Shown: positions 23,150-34,700 of the stretch, piece after piece
How the letters are laid out: the number at the start of each line of letters is the position of its first letter
Numbering within the stretch: the first letter of the stretch is position 1
Assembly: GCF_026151205.1 (NCBI RefSeq)
Contig: NC_087072.1
Location: 2,251,375 to 2,315,374 of the forward strand
From: Bolinopsis microptera
Taxonomy: Eukaryota; Ctenophora; Tentaculata; Lobata; Bolinopsidae
DNA: 64,000 nt
Reading direction: 5' to 3'
Notes under the pieces: model-generated
What the model saw: the letters and a program-made list of their open reading frames with translations, nothing else
The model's database searches: none
Told to the model about the DNA's origin: nothing
Translations under genes and position numbers: made by a program

Positions 23150-23944
23150 AATCAACACCTCATCAATACATCTACATAGTAGTGTACTGTAAACATAGTA
23201 CCATAACATTGCTAAATAGGCAAAAATACAGGCGATAGGAGGGGCCCTCGCCAAAATAGCTTCAATCTTGTAATCTTGGATCATTATCCCTTAAACACAT
23301 TATTATTATTAAATCTAAAATAGCTAATAATTTAATAAATTATTAACAGGCCCCTTAACGTGGGCAATAATATACGCTTTATAAATTATATAAACAAATT
23401 GAAGTCTATTTTTCCCAATGTTGTTAAGTGTCTCTTTAGATCTGTTTTGGTCTTTCGTGGGAGTTCCCACATTTGTTGGTTGAGAATGCTCAACATAACA
23501 TACATGATGCTTGACTGCTTTATTGACCCGGACAGGCACCGGGGGCAGACATCCCAACACCAGTGCGTTGGGACATAGTGTTGGTCTGCTTCAGGACGTG
23601 TTAGATCCTAGAGAAGCCGCCTTAAACACACGTGCACAATACAATAGAGGTGGCATTTTGGTTAGAACTTCCGACTTCTCAATAGAACAAGAAATTTTTA
23701 ATGAAACAAGAAATTTAACTTTTAGCACAATTTACAGAATTAACAAATTTACAAATAATTCACTTAAACATAATGCCCATTCAGTGTATGGCTTGTTGTC
23801 CTTGACTGCTAATTGTATTGTGAAAGGACATACAGCTGACGGCAAAGGAATGTGCGTGTGTGAAAGCTTTGGCACACACCGAAGCGCTAGTTTAGTATTT
23901 GAAGACAATGATCATATTCGGGACCAGATAACAATTGTTGGTGG
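23150..23944. other. Repeat remnant and unclassified sequence
   Basis: Bases 23155-23215 resemble 24260-24315 (ATAGTAGTGTACTGTAAACATAGTACC-type sequence) and look like the tail of the SINE-like repeat that follows. The ORF at 23511-23963 is open but has no recognisable domain. Confidence 0.4.
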
Positions 23945-24330
23945 AAATAATTCGAGGATATAAAATTCAACCTATAAGTGCATATCATTTACTCATTACT
24001 GGAGGGCTGGCGAAAGATTATAGGAAAAAAAGTTTTACCATTGATAAAAATGATATGGCATTTGTATCAATGGTTGTCATGTGCGTAAAGGTCATGAGTT
24101 CGAATCCCGGTGCACCTAGTCTAGTAGGTAGTACAAGGAGTGGATCTGTGCGATATTACGCATCTGTGTCTCTGTCGACTCAGCCAAATGATCGGAAACG
24201 TGATTGAGGGTTAAACGAAGGCCCTTCCCATAGGTCAGGATTCTTCTTAGGGTACTCATTCAACTCATCGACATTGTAGTGTGCTGTAAAAGTAGTACAA
24301 TACCATTAGAGCACTGTAAACTATATCGAG
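23945..24330 (+). repeat. SINE-like repeat with tRNA-type box B
   Basis: It contains GAGTTCGAATCCCGGTGCACC, a good box-B/T-arm sequence, with a weak box-A-like TGGCATTTGTATCAATGG about 40 bases upstream. The front (AGGATATAAAATTCAACC...GGCGAAAGATTAT...ATGGCATTTGTATCAAT) is shared with 26090-26190, and the tail with 23155-23215. At least three partial copies in one window support a dispersed short repeat, probably tRNA-derived. Confidence 0.5.
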
Positions 24331-25100
24331 TTATTGTCTTCTGCAAACTTAAATCTCAGCAAGGTTTGCCAATTAGAAAATTGACAGTCCGGAGCATGCT
24401 AATCCAATGAGACAGCATGAAACAAATCCAATGTGATAGAAAACTATGGTGGTATAGCACCCAATCAGTTCAAGGTGAGTAGAACTCGGAAGACACCAAA
24501 ACTTGTTTTCCTTATCCAGATCAGTTGATTTAAAACCGTCGCACTTGCTTTAATCTGCATGTAAATAAAAAATGTGGTTGTAGCCACAGGCAACGTCGAT
24601 AGCATGTAAGAATTTGAGTCATGAGTTAAGAATTCGAATTCAACAACAAAATGACACCTTCACCGTGTCTATGTAGATACCTAAAAATATCTTAGAAAAG
24701 TTTGACAATATAAACATCTTCTAGCGCTCGATTTTATAAAATACATTTAACAACTTCATTTCTGAAGCGCGGCGTGCGTGGTGCGAATAAATTTAATTTC
24801 TTTGTACAATATCGTACAAAATTGTTTCCACGACTGACGAGCATTATAGATGCAAATGGATATTTTGACAATCCGTTTATAGTCAAACAGTTGAATAAAA
24901 TTGAAAAAGTTTCAAGTAAAGTTAAACCTGAAACCAAACTGTGACCTGTGACCCAAAAAAGGAAAAAAAAGGGGGGACCCCTGCAACCCATGTACAATGT
25001 AGCTGAGACACCTCACAGCAAGTAGACCAAAGTGACAGCTCTTGCTTGTGAAAGGTGTATCAACTATCTAATCCCCCTTGACGCGGATGTTACTCGTCTA
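24331..25100. other. No gene or clear repeat seen
   Basis: AT-rich sequence. The minus-strand ORF at 24734-24997 has no recognisable domain. Confidence 0.4.
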
Positions 25101-25830
25101 AATTTCTTCGAAGTAGCGCGCGCCGCTTTCTTCTCGAAATGTTAAATGTGGCCCGATGGCAAGTGCTACGAAGTAGCGCGCGCCGGGCCAAATCATTAAC
25201 AATGGTCAATAACTTCTTTCAAACTTCATGAATCGAGATAAATTATTTTTCAGTGTATACAGAGTTAATATATGCACTTATACAAATAACTTGGAATACT
25301 TTTGAAAGAGATTAACAAGCTCAAAAACGCTACTGACGTATTTCTCCATAAAAGCACAATAGCGAAGGAATCTTTTGTCGAGGTGCCTCGAAAGTAATAT
25401 TAAATGATTCCCCGTTCAATTTTGGTCGTGGAACGCCAACTTAGTGCATAATTTTTTCACAATAAATTATTTATAAAATTTACATAAACAAACTTAAAAG
25501 ACCTTATAGCTCGTCTTTACATTGCCATGTACGTATACGCGTACTGCGTGACGCGCTTGTTTCACAAGTACAATATACTCCTGTGCCGGCGGTCGCACGC
25601 TACTGCAAGTTATCGCGACTGGTTAAAGCAATAGCTCGTCTTTTGAGGTATTTTTCACATAGTGCGATGTGATGATATTTTGTAAACATGTATGATAATG
25701 TGATGCAGATGTCATTTGTCATACGTTGTATGACCCGCCGCGCACGAAGTGCGCGGCTCCCCCTGTAGCGTCGAAGACGCTACCACATAGTGAAACGACC
25801 ACATAGTGAAACGACCGTGGGGGTCGCAAC
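25101..25830. other. CpG-rich patch with repeated small hairpins (GAA/TTC loops)
   Basis: In otherwise AT-rich DNA this patch holds several short perfect stems that share a three-base loop: GCTAC-GAA-GTAGC (25165-25177), CTTGT-TTC-ACAAG (25556-25568), CCGCGCAC-GAA-GTGCGCGG (25738-25756) and TAGCGTC-GAA-GACGCTA (25766-25782). CGAAGTAGCGCGCGCCG is directly repeated at 25109 and 25169, and ACATAGTGAAACGACC occurs twice at about 25784-25815. No ORF accompanies them. It may be a small palindromic mobile repeat or transferred DNA. Confidence 0.6.
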
Positions 25831-27479
25831 GTGATACAAGATGTCATAAATTTTATTTTACTTTACTTTATGAATTTATTATAATAAGTTTGAGCACTGA
25901 TTTAAAATAATTTTATATGTGAAATGAAATGATTGCGCCGCGCATTAAATAATGTTTTTTGCCACATCACACATGGCAAGAAACAGCGGCGAAAATTACG
26001 TTAAATGTTTCTGTCATGTATTGCATTCTTGTTTTGACAGAAATCCTACACCCTACACTATAATATGATTACATTTTTGTTATGTTATTTAAGGATATAA
26101 AATGCAACTTGAAAGTGGAAGCTATTTGTTAAAATACTGGCAAAAGATTATATGGCCTTCGTATCAATCATTATCTTAAGGCAAAAGCTATAGATATGCT
26201 AAAGTTAAACCTTACAGTGCTTATTACAAACGTTGCTAGGATACAAGGATACAAGGATACAAGGATACAAAAGTGATAATTATTTTATTGAATTCACAAT
26301 AGTTATAATTCTGAAATAATTTAAGGTTACACAATTCTAGTTATTTACAAATGTGTAGGGATAAAATAGAAATGTTTTATAATACTATTTTTGAGGTCCT
26401 ATAGCATTATGCATTGGCCAGTATTTGAGTGGAAATCTGGGCTCTTATAGTAGGCTGTAAAATTTTCGTTCACAGAGAGAATTGAATGGATTGCTCTTGC
26501 TGTGGCAGTAAATTTTGTAGGGTCTAGTGTTTTAATAAAACAAAAGTTAATAAAACAAAAGTTAAATTTATTACCAATTATTCAATCAATACATATCATA
26601 AATTCTAATATTGGAAACACAATGCAGAATGGATGTCTTAAACTATAATTTTGTTGTCACTAATAATCTATTTACTTTCAAAGTTGAAATTTAGTTAAGT
26701 ATGAAATGCCACCACATCATAGTTAGGGTAAAATATAATTCTTAAAAATTTTAAAATTGAGAAGATTGCTCTATGACTTAAAATTTAAAATTTAGCAAAA
26801 GATATCTAATTTTTAAATAGTTGGTTACAGTTTATGACAGTACTGGCATGATCAATTTGATTGTGGCTGGTAAAAGGACCCAGTTGCCTGTAAGGGCTTT
26901 ACCGAACCCCTGGGGACCACAATGTGATAGGATCAGGCCAAATGTTTCTATGTAGAGCAATTTATTTATTTCGGAGCTATGGTTACGTGGTATAGCTGGT
27001 GGTCATGTTTAAAGGTCAGTTTATCTTTGTGTGCTAATTATCCATCCAGATGCTTAGTGATGTGAGTAAGTCATGCCCTTCTACAATATATAACGTTTAA
27101 CTATAAATTTGTTTTTACCACAGAAACTGTGGCACTAAGGTCAAGAATTAAAAATTTGTACTCTCATTGATAGTTAAAGCGTTTTTTTCCCCAGCACTAC
27201 TACACAACAAAAACCTGTCGGCCCACCGAGGAAACACAGTCGCAGAACAAGGAACCCAATTGTGCTCCTCTATTCTGCGATCGTGTGTATTTACTATATA
27301 AACTAGCTAAATGCAGTTAGTAAAATTTTCTGGAATCATTTAAGTCGTTTGATTAGTTTATGTGTCAAAGTAATGTCCATGATAATCATATATTTGGATC
27401 CCCGGTGGGCAAACACTCGTCCCAAAGGCTAAGGCAAACCTTTCAATGTTTCACCATACGAAGTAAGGAGATTTGAACA
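25831..27479. other. Non-coding stretch with a short tandem repeat and a SINE-like fragment
   Basis: A SINE-like fragment lies at 26090-26190 (see 23945-24330). A tandem AAGGATAC-type repeat of about four copies lies at 26235-26271. The 3' end of the downstream LINE probably lies near 27480, but no poly(A) or clear terminus was found. No host gene was seen. Confidence 0.45.
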
Positions 27480-27607
27480 CATACTCAGCCTACAACTCCA
27501 CCCATGGGACGAGACGTCGTGAGCCTCAAAATATATAGCATATACCCAGTCAGCAAACACTATACACAACATACATACGATAACAAACAATGTATAATGC
27601 CATTACT

Positions 27608-30600
27608 TCATTTAGAAAGCCTTTCTATATTTTTATCGGATAGCAAACCGGCTAGGTCAGTAATATTTTCGGGATGGAAGTTAAATTTTTCTCTAATTGA
27701 GGAGTAGAGTAAACAGTCAGTTAGAACATGAATTTCGTCCTCAATAGGCTTAAGCCCCTTGCTGAAAAAGCAAAAAGTGCACCATCGATGTTCTCTTGGT
27801 ACTAGGGGGGTTTCGTAACGGCCCCTCTCAATGTAAAGATTGTGGCAGCTAATACGAAACCTTGTTATGCTTTTCCGAGCATCGGGGATCTTAACCACTC
27901 CTAAGTATGTTTCTGGTTCAAAATCATGTTTAATTTGATTGTAGAATTCTAATTTAGGTGAGGATGCCTTGGCAGATTTCCAGGTATCCACAAATTCTTC
28001 CCTCATGTTGTGACTGATTTGGGTAGAGAGCTTGGATTTTGAAGAGGATGAGTGGGGGAAGTTATATTTGGTGAGAAGATTAGAGATGTTGGTGTACCAA
28101 GGAAGGCCCAGCATAATCTGCTCGTGAAATGCAGCGGAGAGAAGTTCATTTTCAGTGCTTTCAAGGCGACTATAGAAATCTATTGCAAGTTTGCAGGCTT
28201 CAAAGAAGAGGGGGTGGCGCCCACTTTCGCCCCAGCAGCCTATATTTGATGCTTTTGAATGGACAGACAAGGACCACTTGATAAACTTAAGGTGGAATCT
28301 TTCATAGTGGTCTTGTGAGATGTACCTGAGAGTATGCTGGGGGTTGGCTTTGCTATCTGTTTCGGAGAGGTATCTCATGGTTTTTGAGTGAGGACATAAG
28401 ATTTGGCAGCCATAGAGCAGTATCAGTTTTATTAGAGAGTCAAATAGAATGTTTAGTGAACGGTGAGAGAGGGCATCTTTGACGATATTGCCTTTGAGGC
28501 CATAGAGAGCACGGAGAGCCTTGGCCCTCAGTTCAGTATTTGCTGCTGTAAAAGATCCATTTCTGTGGAATATAATGCCAAGATAGCAGTATTTTTCGGT
28601 GTGTTGGATGGGCTGGCCTCCCAAAATGAATGTTTCATAGGATTGTTTTCTTTTAGGAGGGCAGAATATGAGAATCTTGGTTTTTTTAATGTTTACTTCA
28701 AGGCCCATAGAGTTACAGAAGTCGAATAGGATGTTTATATTGTCTTGCAAGGCCTTGGGACTTAGGGCAAGTAGGACAAGATCGTCAGCCCAGAGCAGAT
28801 GTGATATTAGGACGTCAGCTAGAATAGGATAATCACCAACAGATTTCAGGAGAGATGACAAGTCGTTGATATAGATTTTAAAAAGGTCCGGTGATAGGGG
28901 GTGTCCCTGCTCTGTTCCTTTTCCAATGTCAATATTAGGGGACAAGAGTTTGGAGATTTTTATATGAGCTATTGAGTTTCTATACATATCACTTAGGCAA
29001 TTGAAGAAGTTTCCAGTTATTCCAAGGCATGTGATTTTGTGCAGAAGGAGGTCCCTACATACAGTGTCAAAGGCCTTTCTTAGATCAACAAAGCATGCAT
29101 AGAGGCGAGCTTTCTTAACCTTGGTATATTTGTCAATGACTGTCTTAAGGGTAAAAACGTGGTCATTTGTTTGAGCACCCTTCGAGAACCCTAGTTGTTC
29201 TTTTGGGTCAGGGCAGTAGAGCTTTTTGAAGTGCAGGAGACGCTCAAGTAAGATGCTAGAAAACAGTTTACCCATACAGCTACCAACAGCTATTGCTCTG
29301 TAGTTGTCCGGGCTGAAAGGGTTGCCAGACTTGTAAATAGGAGTAATGATGCTGGTGTGCCATGGATAGTAACCGGAGACCAGTGAGTGGTTGAAGTTTT
29401 TGAGGATGGCTTTGAGACAAAGCGGAGTCACGCTCTGAAGCATCTCGTTGGATATCAAGTCGTTTGAGCAACTTTTACCTTTTTTGAGATTTTTGATGGC
29501 AGAGGTCACTTCAGATTCTGACATGAGCTTATTTAGGATATCCAGATCTGGTGGTTCAGGGTAATGTTTGTGATTGTGGTGAGTGAGATCTGGCTCCTGG
29601 TCTGGTTTTTTATAAAGGGATGCAAAGAAGTCATGGAAGCTAGCTAAATCAAATTTGTCAAGTAAGGGGCTAGTGTCATGTTCTTGTTTGAGCCGTTTAA
29701 ATTTTTTCCAGTCGAGTATGTGACCTTCTTCTATAGCTTCATTTAGCTTCTTAAGGAAAGCTACTTTCTTACTGTTTACAAAATTGCTATGCTTGTTGCG
29801 TTGCTTAAAGTATTCTCGTCTGAGGATACTGTTACAGTGCTTACTACCAAGCCGATTTGCTAGCCTATTAAGGTTCCGCCGCGAGGAGTTGACTTGTGGG
29901 TCAAACCATTTTTTACGGGCAGAATTTTTGGGAGGCTTTTTCACTTTTAGGGCTATATCAGCAGCACTGTGGAGACATTTTATGACTGCATCGTTCAGTT
30001 CGTGATTGCCCTCCAGAGTACTGCTAAATTCATTTGTCACAATGCTTTCCAGATTGTTGATAATTTCGGGCGAGGTAAGGGCTTTTTTAAATAGTGAATG
30101 GGAGGTGTTGCTGTCCCACTTATAGCCACAAGGAAAGTTAGAAAAGTCTGGGAGCTGGAAGTTTGCGACAAATGGTTCAAATGTAGTGAGTTTCAAGACT
30201 AATGGACAATGATCAGAGTATGATGTAAACTCTTTTACTTGGAGAGAGTTTACATGATCTCTTGCCCATGAGGTGATTACAAAATAGTCAACCACACTGC
30301 TTCCATTGTATTTGTGACAGGTCATTTTTCCAGTGGTGTCCCCAAGGGTACGACCATTGAGAATTTTGAGTTGGTTATTTATAACCATGTCAAGGAAGTG
30401 TTGGCAGTGGGGTTCAGATATTGTAAGGTCAGAATTGTTTCTTGGTTCTTCTATGTCGTGCTCGAGTCCAATGTCGTTATAGATGTCATGGATGGCAGGT
30501 GCATTACAGGAAAGGATATAGTCTGGGAGTTTTCCAGTTCTTGCATTTGCATCGCCACACATAATAACTTCTCCCTTTTGACGTAGTCTGGTACAGATAG

Positions 30601-30990
30601 AGTCAAGAGCAGAGAAGGTATTAGCAGTATAATCTGGATTCTTCTTGACATAGGACGAGTATGCAGGGCTAATATAATAACATACCAAAAATAGGTCAAA
30701 ATCAAGTTTAAAAAAGTTCATGTCCAGTTTAACAACAATAATGTCATCAGATTCATTACAAAGCACACTAGAGACACCTTTTCTTAGGTCATTTTCAGCA
30801 AGAATGCAGACCCCCCTGAGCGTGAATTTTTGCGGTTGCTATTAAAAGAGAGGTATCCTTCAATCTTAACTTGCTTCTTTGTTTCTTGAAGACAAAGAAT
30901 GTTAGCTTGTTTGAGGATTGACAAAAATTCGCTATTTTCAAATTTGTTAGACCCGTCTCCTGTGCTGTCCTGGATGTTCCAGGACATCAC
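27608..30990 (-). pseudogene. LINE ORF2 (endonuclease plus RT) with a single frameshift
   Basis: Bases 30784-30990 encode the start of the endonuclease domain (MSWNIQDS with its catalytic Asn, then CLQETKK with its Glu). The frame then shifts at the C run 30811-30816 (six G on the coding strand), and 27608-30766 encodes the remaining 1052 residues. A one-base loss in the homopolymer explains the break. The rest looks intact: MCGDANARTG, YSDHCP, RT blocks CFVDLRKAFDTV and GTEQGHPLSPDLF, and the catalytic WADDLVLL. A C-terminal CX2C...HX4C motif (CTFC...IHVLTDC) follows. The frame before the shift is open back into the end of ORF1, so the ORFs may overlap. A sequencing error in the C run would make this copy coding. 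Confidence 0.88.
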
Positions 30991-31039
30991 AGCGACTTGA
31001 TCTCGTGATACTTGTTTTTTCTTGAATTTTAGGGTTAAT

Positions 31040-31539
31040 CTAACGCTCTGTAGGGGGCTGCTTTCTATGGGATCTCATACCAAAGGCACGGTATAGGCCA
31101 AGTTTAATATTCAAACAAAGTTTTTTCAAACCATACTCTGAGACATGAAGTTGGTCCTCCTTCAACGGGTTAGGAGAGTCTTGGGATGACTCAGCAGCAG
31201 AGATGGCACGGGAGAAGTTCCCAGTATTGTTTACAGTATATAGGCGGCGGTAAAAGTCACTTAACCCTCTTTTAGCTGAGACAAATTGGGTTATTTCTGA
31301 GACAAATTGGTTGGTAAGTTCACTGATTAATCCAGGGGTTGGGGTGGGTAGGGAGATGACAACCTTTGCACTGGAGCTCGAGAGGAGTTTATCGATGACT
31401 GATTTTGCATCCTCAATCGCTTTATTAACAGAGCAGGTTCTGTATCTGTAGTCGTTGACTCCAAGCTGGAGAATGTAACAGTCGACCTCTGGCTGTTTAA
31501 TGACATCTCTCATACAGTGCTCTTTTATCATGTCAGTAT
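31040..31539 (-). pseudogene. LINE ORF1, C-terminal half (SGNH hydrolase), 3' piece
   Basis: This encodes the second half of an SGNH/GDSL hydrolase-like ORF1: LQLGVNDYR is block III (GxND) and EDQLHVSEYGL is block V (DxxH). It ends with a basic tail (HRKQPPTER). The reading frame continues without a break into 36633-36946 once the copia insertion is removed. This is a different LINE lineage from the one at 892-7799, yet it also carries an SGNH ORF1. Confidence 0.82.
31535..31539. repeat. Target-site duplication of the copia element (left copy)
   Basis: AGTAT immediately before the 5' LTR, matched by AGTAT at 36633-36637 after the 3' LTR. Five bp is the usual size for Ty1/copia integrases. 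Confidence 0.93.
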
Positions 31540-31722
31540 TGTGAACTTGATATTCTCCTATTATATTTTATATGTTTGTATCTATATTTGAATGTGAGTT
31601 AACTCCCTATATTTCAGGAGTATGTTATATATATGATGTCTCTGTTAGCCGTGGGGTCTTTGTATATCTATTGACTTCTTTCCTGACTTATCAACGTGTG
31701 TCATTGCTTCTCTAATTTAACA
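31540..31722 (+). repeat. 5' LTR of the copia element
   Basis: Begins TGTGAACTTG and ends ATTTAACA. It contains a TATATATAT stretch near 31625-31634, a plausible promoter TATA. It differs from the 3' LTR by A versus G near its end (31714 versus 36624). Confidence 0.95.
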
Positions 31723-31741
31723 TTGGTAGCAGGCAGCGGTT
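31723..31741 (+). promoter_or_regulatory. Primer-binding site for initiator Met tRNA
   Basis: TTGGTAGCAGGCAGCGG directly follows the 5' LTR. TGGTAGCAG is complementary to the 3' end of eukaryotic initiator Met tRNA, and the match then weakens. It primes minus-strand DNA synthesis. Confidence 0.7.
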
Positions 31742-31746
31742 CAAAA

Positions 31747-34700
31747 ATGACAGGTGAAGATAAGGTGGTAGAAAGGAAAGCTGTTGGACCACAAAAGGCC
31801 CCACCGGCATACAAGGAAGGTCAGAATTATGAAGACTGGCGGTTGGATATTGACCTATGGAATACTTTCACATCCTACGAAAAGAAGCGTCGGGCAACTG
31901 CATTCCTTTTGGAATTGTCTGAGGGACCGGTGAAGAACCATGTGAGATCGTTAGGAATAGACGTCTTAACTGCTGATGACGGATTGGACAAAGTTATAAA
32001 ACGCCTGGACAGTATTATATACCAGGAGGACTCATCTCACATGGCATATCGAGCATATTGTCGATTTGAAAAGTTTGAACGTCAAGAGGGTATGAATCTT
32101 CAGGCATTTATTTCTGAATTCGCTAAGTTGTATGAAGACCTGAGGAAACACAAGATGGAACTGCCAGATGCAATACTAGCATATAGAGTTCTAAACAGTG
32201 CAAATCTGTCAAGTGAAAAAGTGGATCTTGCACTGGCAACGGTTAAAGAGTTTACATATGCAGAAATGATCTCAACGATATCAAAGATTTTTTCTGTACA
32301 TGTGAACAGATCAGGACTTGACCAAGTGACGGGGTCTTGTATCAAGACTGAACCAGAAGAGTCATGTAATTTTACCTCCCATGGTTACAGACGGAGTAGA
32401 GGACAAGATAGAGGAGGTCCCATGAGGAGTAGGGGAACTCTTAGAAATCAGGGGAATCCGTATGTGAGAGGTAAGAGGCCCAGATCTCAGATCAATTGCT
32501 TCAACTGTGGGAAGAATGGTCACTACTCAAGAGAGTGTACTAATCAAGCAGCACCAAACCCAAATTGGAGATCTGAACAAGGGACATCGAGAAATTTCTT
32601 GGTTCAAGGTCAACCTGCTGAGATGGAAGTAGATGACTCATTGTCACGTACATACATAACATTGCTTACTACAGTGACTGATCCAGAGTCTGTGCTTTAC
32701 CAGCAAAACAGTGAAGTGAATTCACTAGTTTTTGAGACTCTTTCTTGTGCAGTTATCGATTCAGGTTGTACAAAATCTGTCGTTGGCGAGAATTGGGTCA
32801 GCCAGTACATAGAAACACTTGATGATGCTGAGAGAGAGATCATGATGTCTTCAACTAGCTGCCAGACACCTTTCACGTTTGGAGATGGTAAGTCAGTTGT
32901 GTCAAATAAGCTCATTAAAATTCCTGGAAGAATCGGAAGCAAAAGAATCTTGATTGAGGCAAATGTTGTCAAATGTGATATTCCTCTTCTGCTGAGCAAG
33001 CCTGCATTAAAAAAGGTTGGTGCAATCCTTAACTTTCTTGAAGATACTCTCGAGTTCAATGGAGAGAAAATACCCCTTTTGGAGTGCAAATCTGGACACT
33101 ATTGTGTGCCTATCTGTAACAAAAAGAGGAGTCTTGTGGACTCCAGTGTGAAAGTATTTCTCACAGTTACAGATGAAACTTTTGGTGGGAACAACAAAAA
33201 GCTTATGGCGAAAAAGGCACTTAAACTCCACAGACAGTTTGCCCATGCACCGATGTACAAACTAAAGACCCTCCTAAAGAATGCAGGTTTTGACTCTAAA
33301 TTATTTCTTGAGGTACTAGAGGATGTATGCCAAAAGTGTGAAGTGTGTCAAAGATACTCTAAGCCAAAGCCCAGACCAGTTGTTGGTCTCCCACGAGGAA
33401 CAGTGTTTAATGATTGTGTAGCTATGGACTTGAAAACGGTCCAGGGAGAGGTAACATTTCTGCACATGATTGACTGTGCTACACGATATTCAGTTGCATT
33501 GTTGGTTCCAAATAAACGAAAAGAGACAATTGTAGAGGCAATCTGTTCTGGGTGGATAGCACAGTTCTGGCCTCCCCGCCGTTTTATGGCCGATAATGGA
33601 GGGGAGTTTTCTAATGCAGAATATGTAGAAATGTGTGAGAGATTCAATATCGAATCACAACAATCGGCAGCTGAAAGTCCTTTTAGCAATGGTATGGTTG
33701 AACGCCATCATCAAGTTCTAGCTGAAAGTATGATAAAGACAAAGCAAGATTCGAATTGTTCGTGGAAAACAGCTTTGAGCTGGGCACTTAGTGCTAAAAA
33801 CTCTTTACAAATGACGGGTGGGTATTCACCCATGCAGTTGGTTATGGGTAGAAATCCATCTTTCCCCAATGTGATAGACAGTAAGCTTCCTGCAATGGAA
33901 TCGAGTAGTAGTGTCTGTAGTGAAACTGTAGAGAATCATCTAAGAGCAATGAGGATTGCCAGAGAGGGGTTTATAAGAGCAGAGAATAGTTCCAAGATCA
34001 TGAGAGCTTTGAAAAGCCAGGTCAGAACATGTAATGATGTTCATCTCGATCCAGGGGAAAAGATTTTCTATAAAAGAAACAACAGTGACTCCTGGCATGG
34101 ACCAGGTGTTGTCATAGGTCGGGATGGTCAGACGTTTGTTGTAAAGCATGGATTTCAAATCATCAAGGTACATCCTTGTCACATTAAGCCAACATATGTC
34201 CCTGAATTAGAAGAAACTGGTAATTTGAAGGACAAAAGTGATCCCGTCAGTGTCAAAGCTCCTTCAGAATCGAACGATGATGAATTATCTGACTTTGAGA
34301 AAAATATGACAAGAACAGAAGAAAGAAATCAAGATGAAAATAACAGTTTGCCATTGGCTCAGGCGCAAATAACTGATGAAATAGATACTCCTTCTAGTGC
34401 TCCTGTAAGCACAGCCAGTGTTAATGGTAATGGAAATAAAAACCTGCCTAAGACGAAAACTTCTGTGATGTACAAACCCAAGTACCCTGAAGAGGGAGAA
34501 GAGGATGTCTGGGAGAAGGCTTACATCCTTAGTAGAGCAGGTAAGGCTGGAGGAAAATACAAAAACTGCCTGAACATTCAGCTTGATGGGGAGGAAGAAA
34601 CTCATTGTGTCGACTGGTTTGAGTTAACAGAGGAATGGCACGAAGATACAGAAGAGGAGCAGGAACATGAAGTTATGTTTACAAGCGTTACAGCTTCATG

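Noticed and set aside
24088-24118. Possible functional tRNA gene
   Set aside because: Only the T-arm region is convincing; no full cloverleaf with acceptor stem could be folded by eye, so a tRNA-derived repeat is more likely.
23511-24207. Two overlapping plus-strand ORFs of 150 and 90 codons
   Set aside because: They cover SINE-like sequence with a tRNA-type box B, and neither shows a domain.
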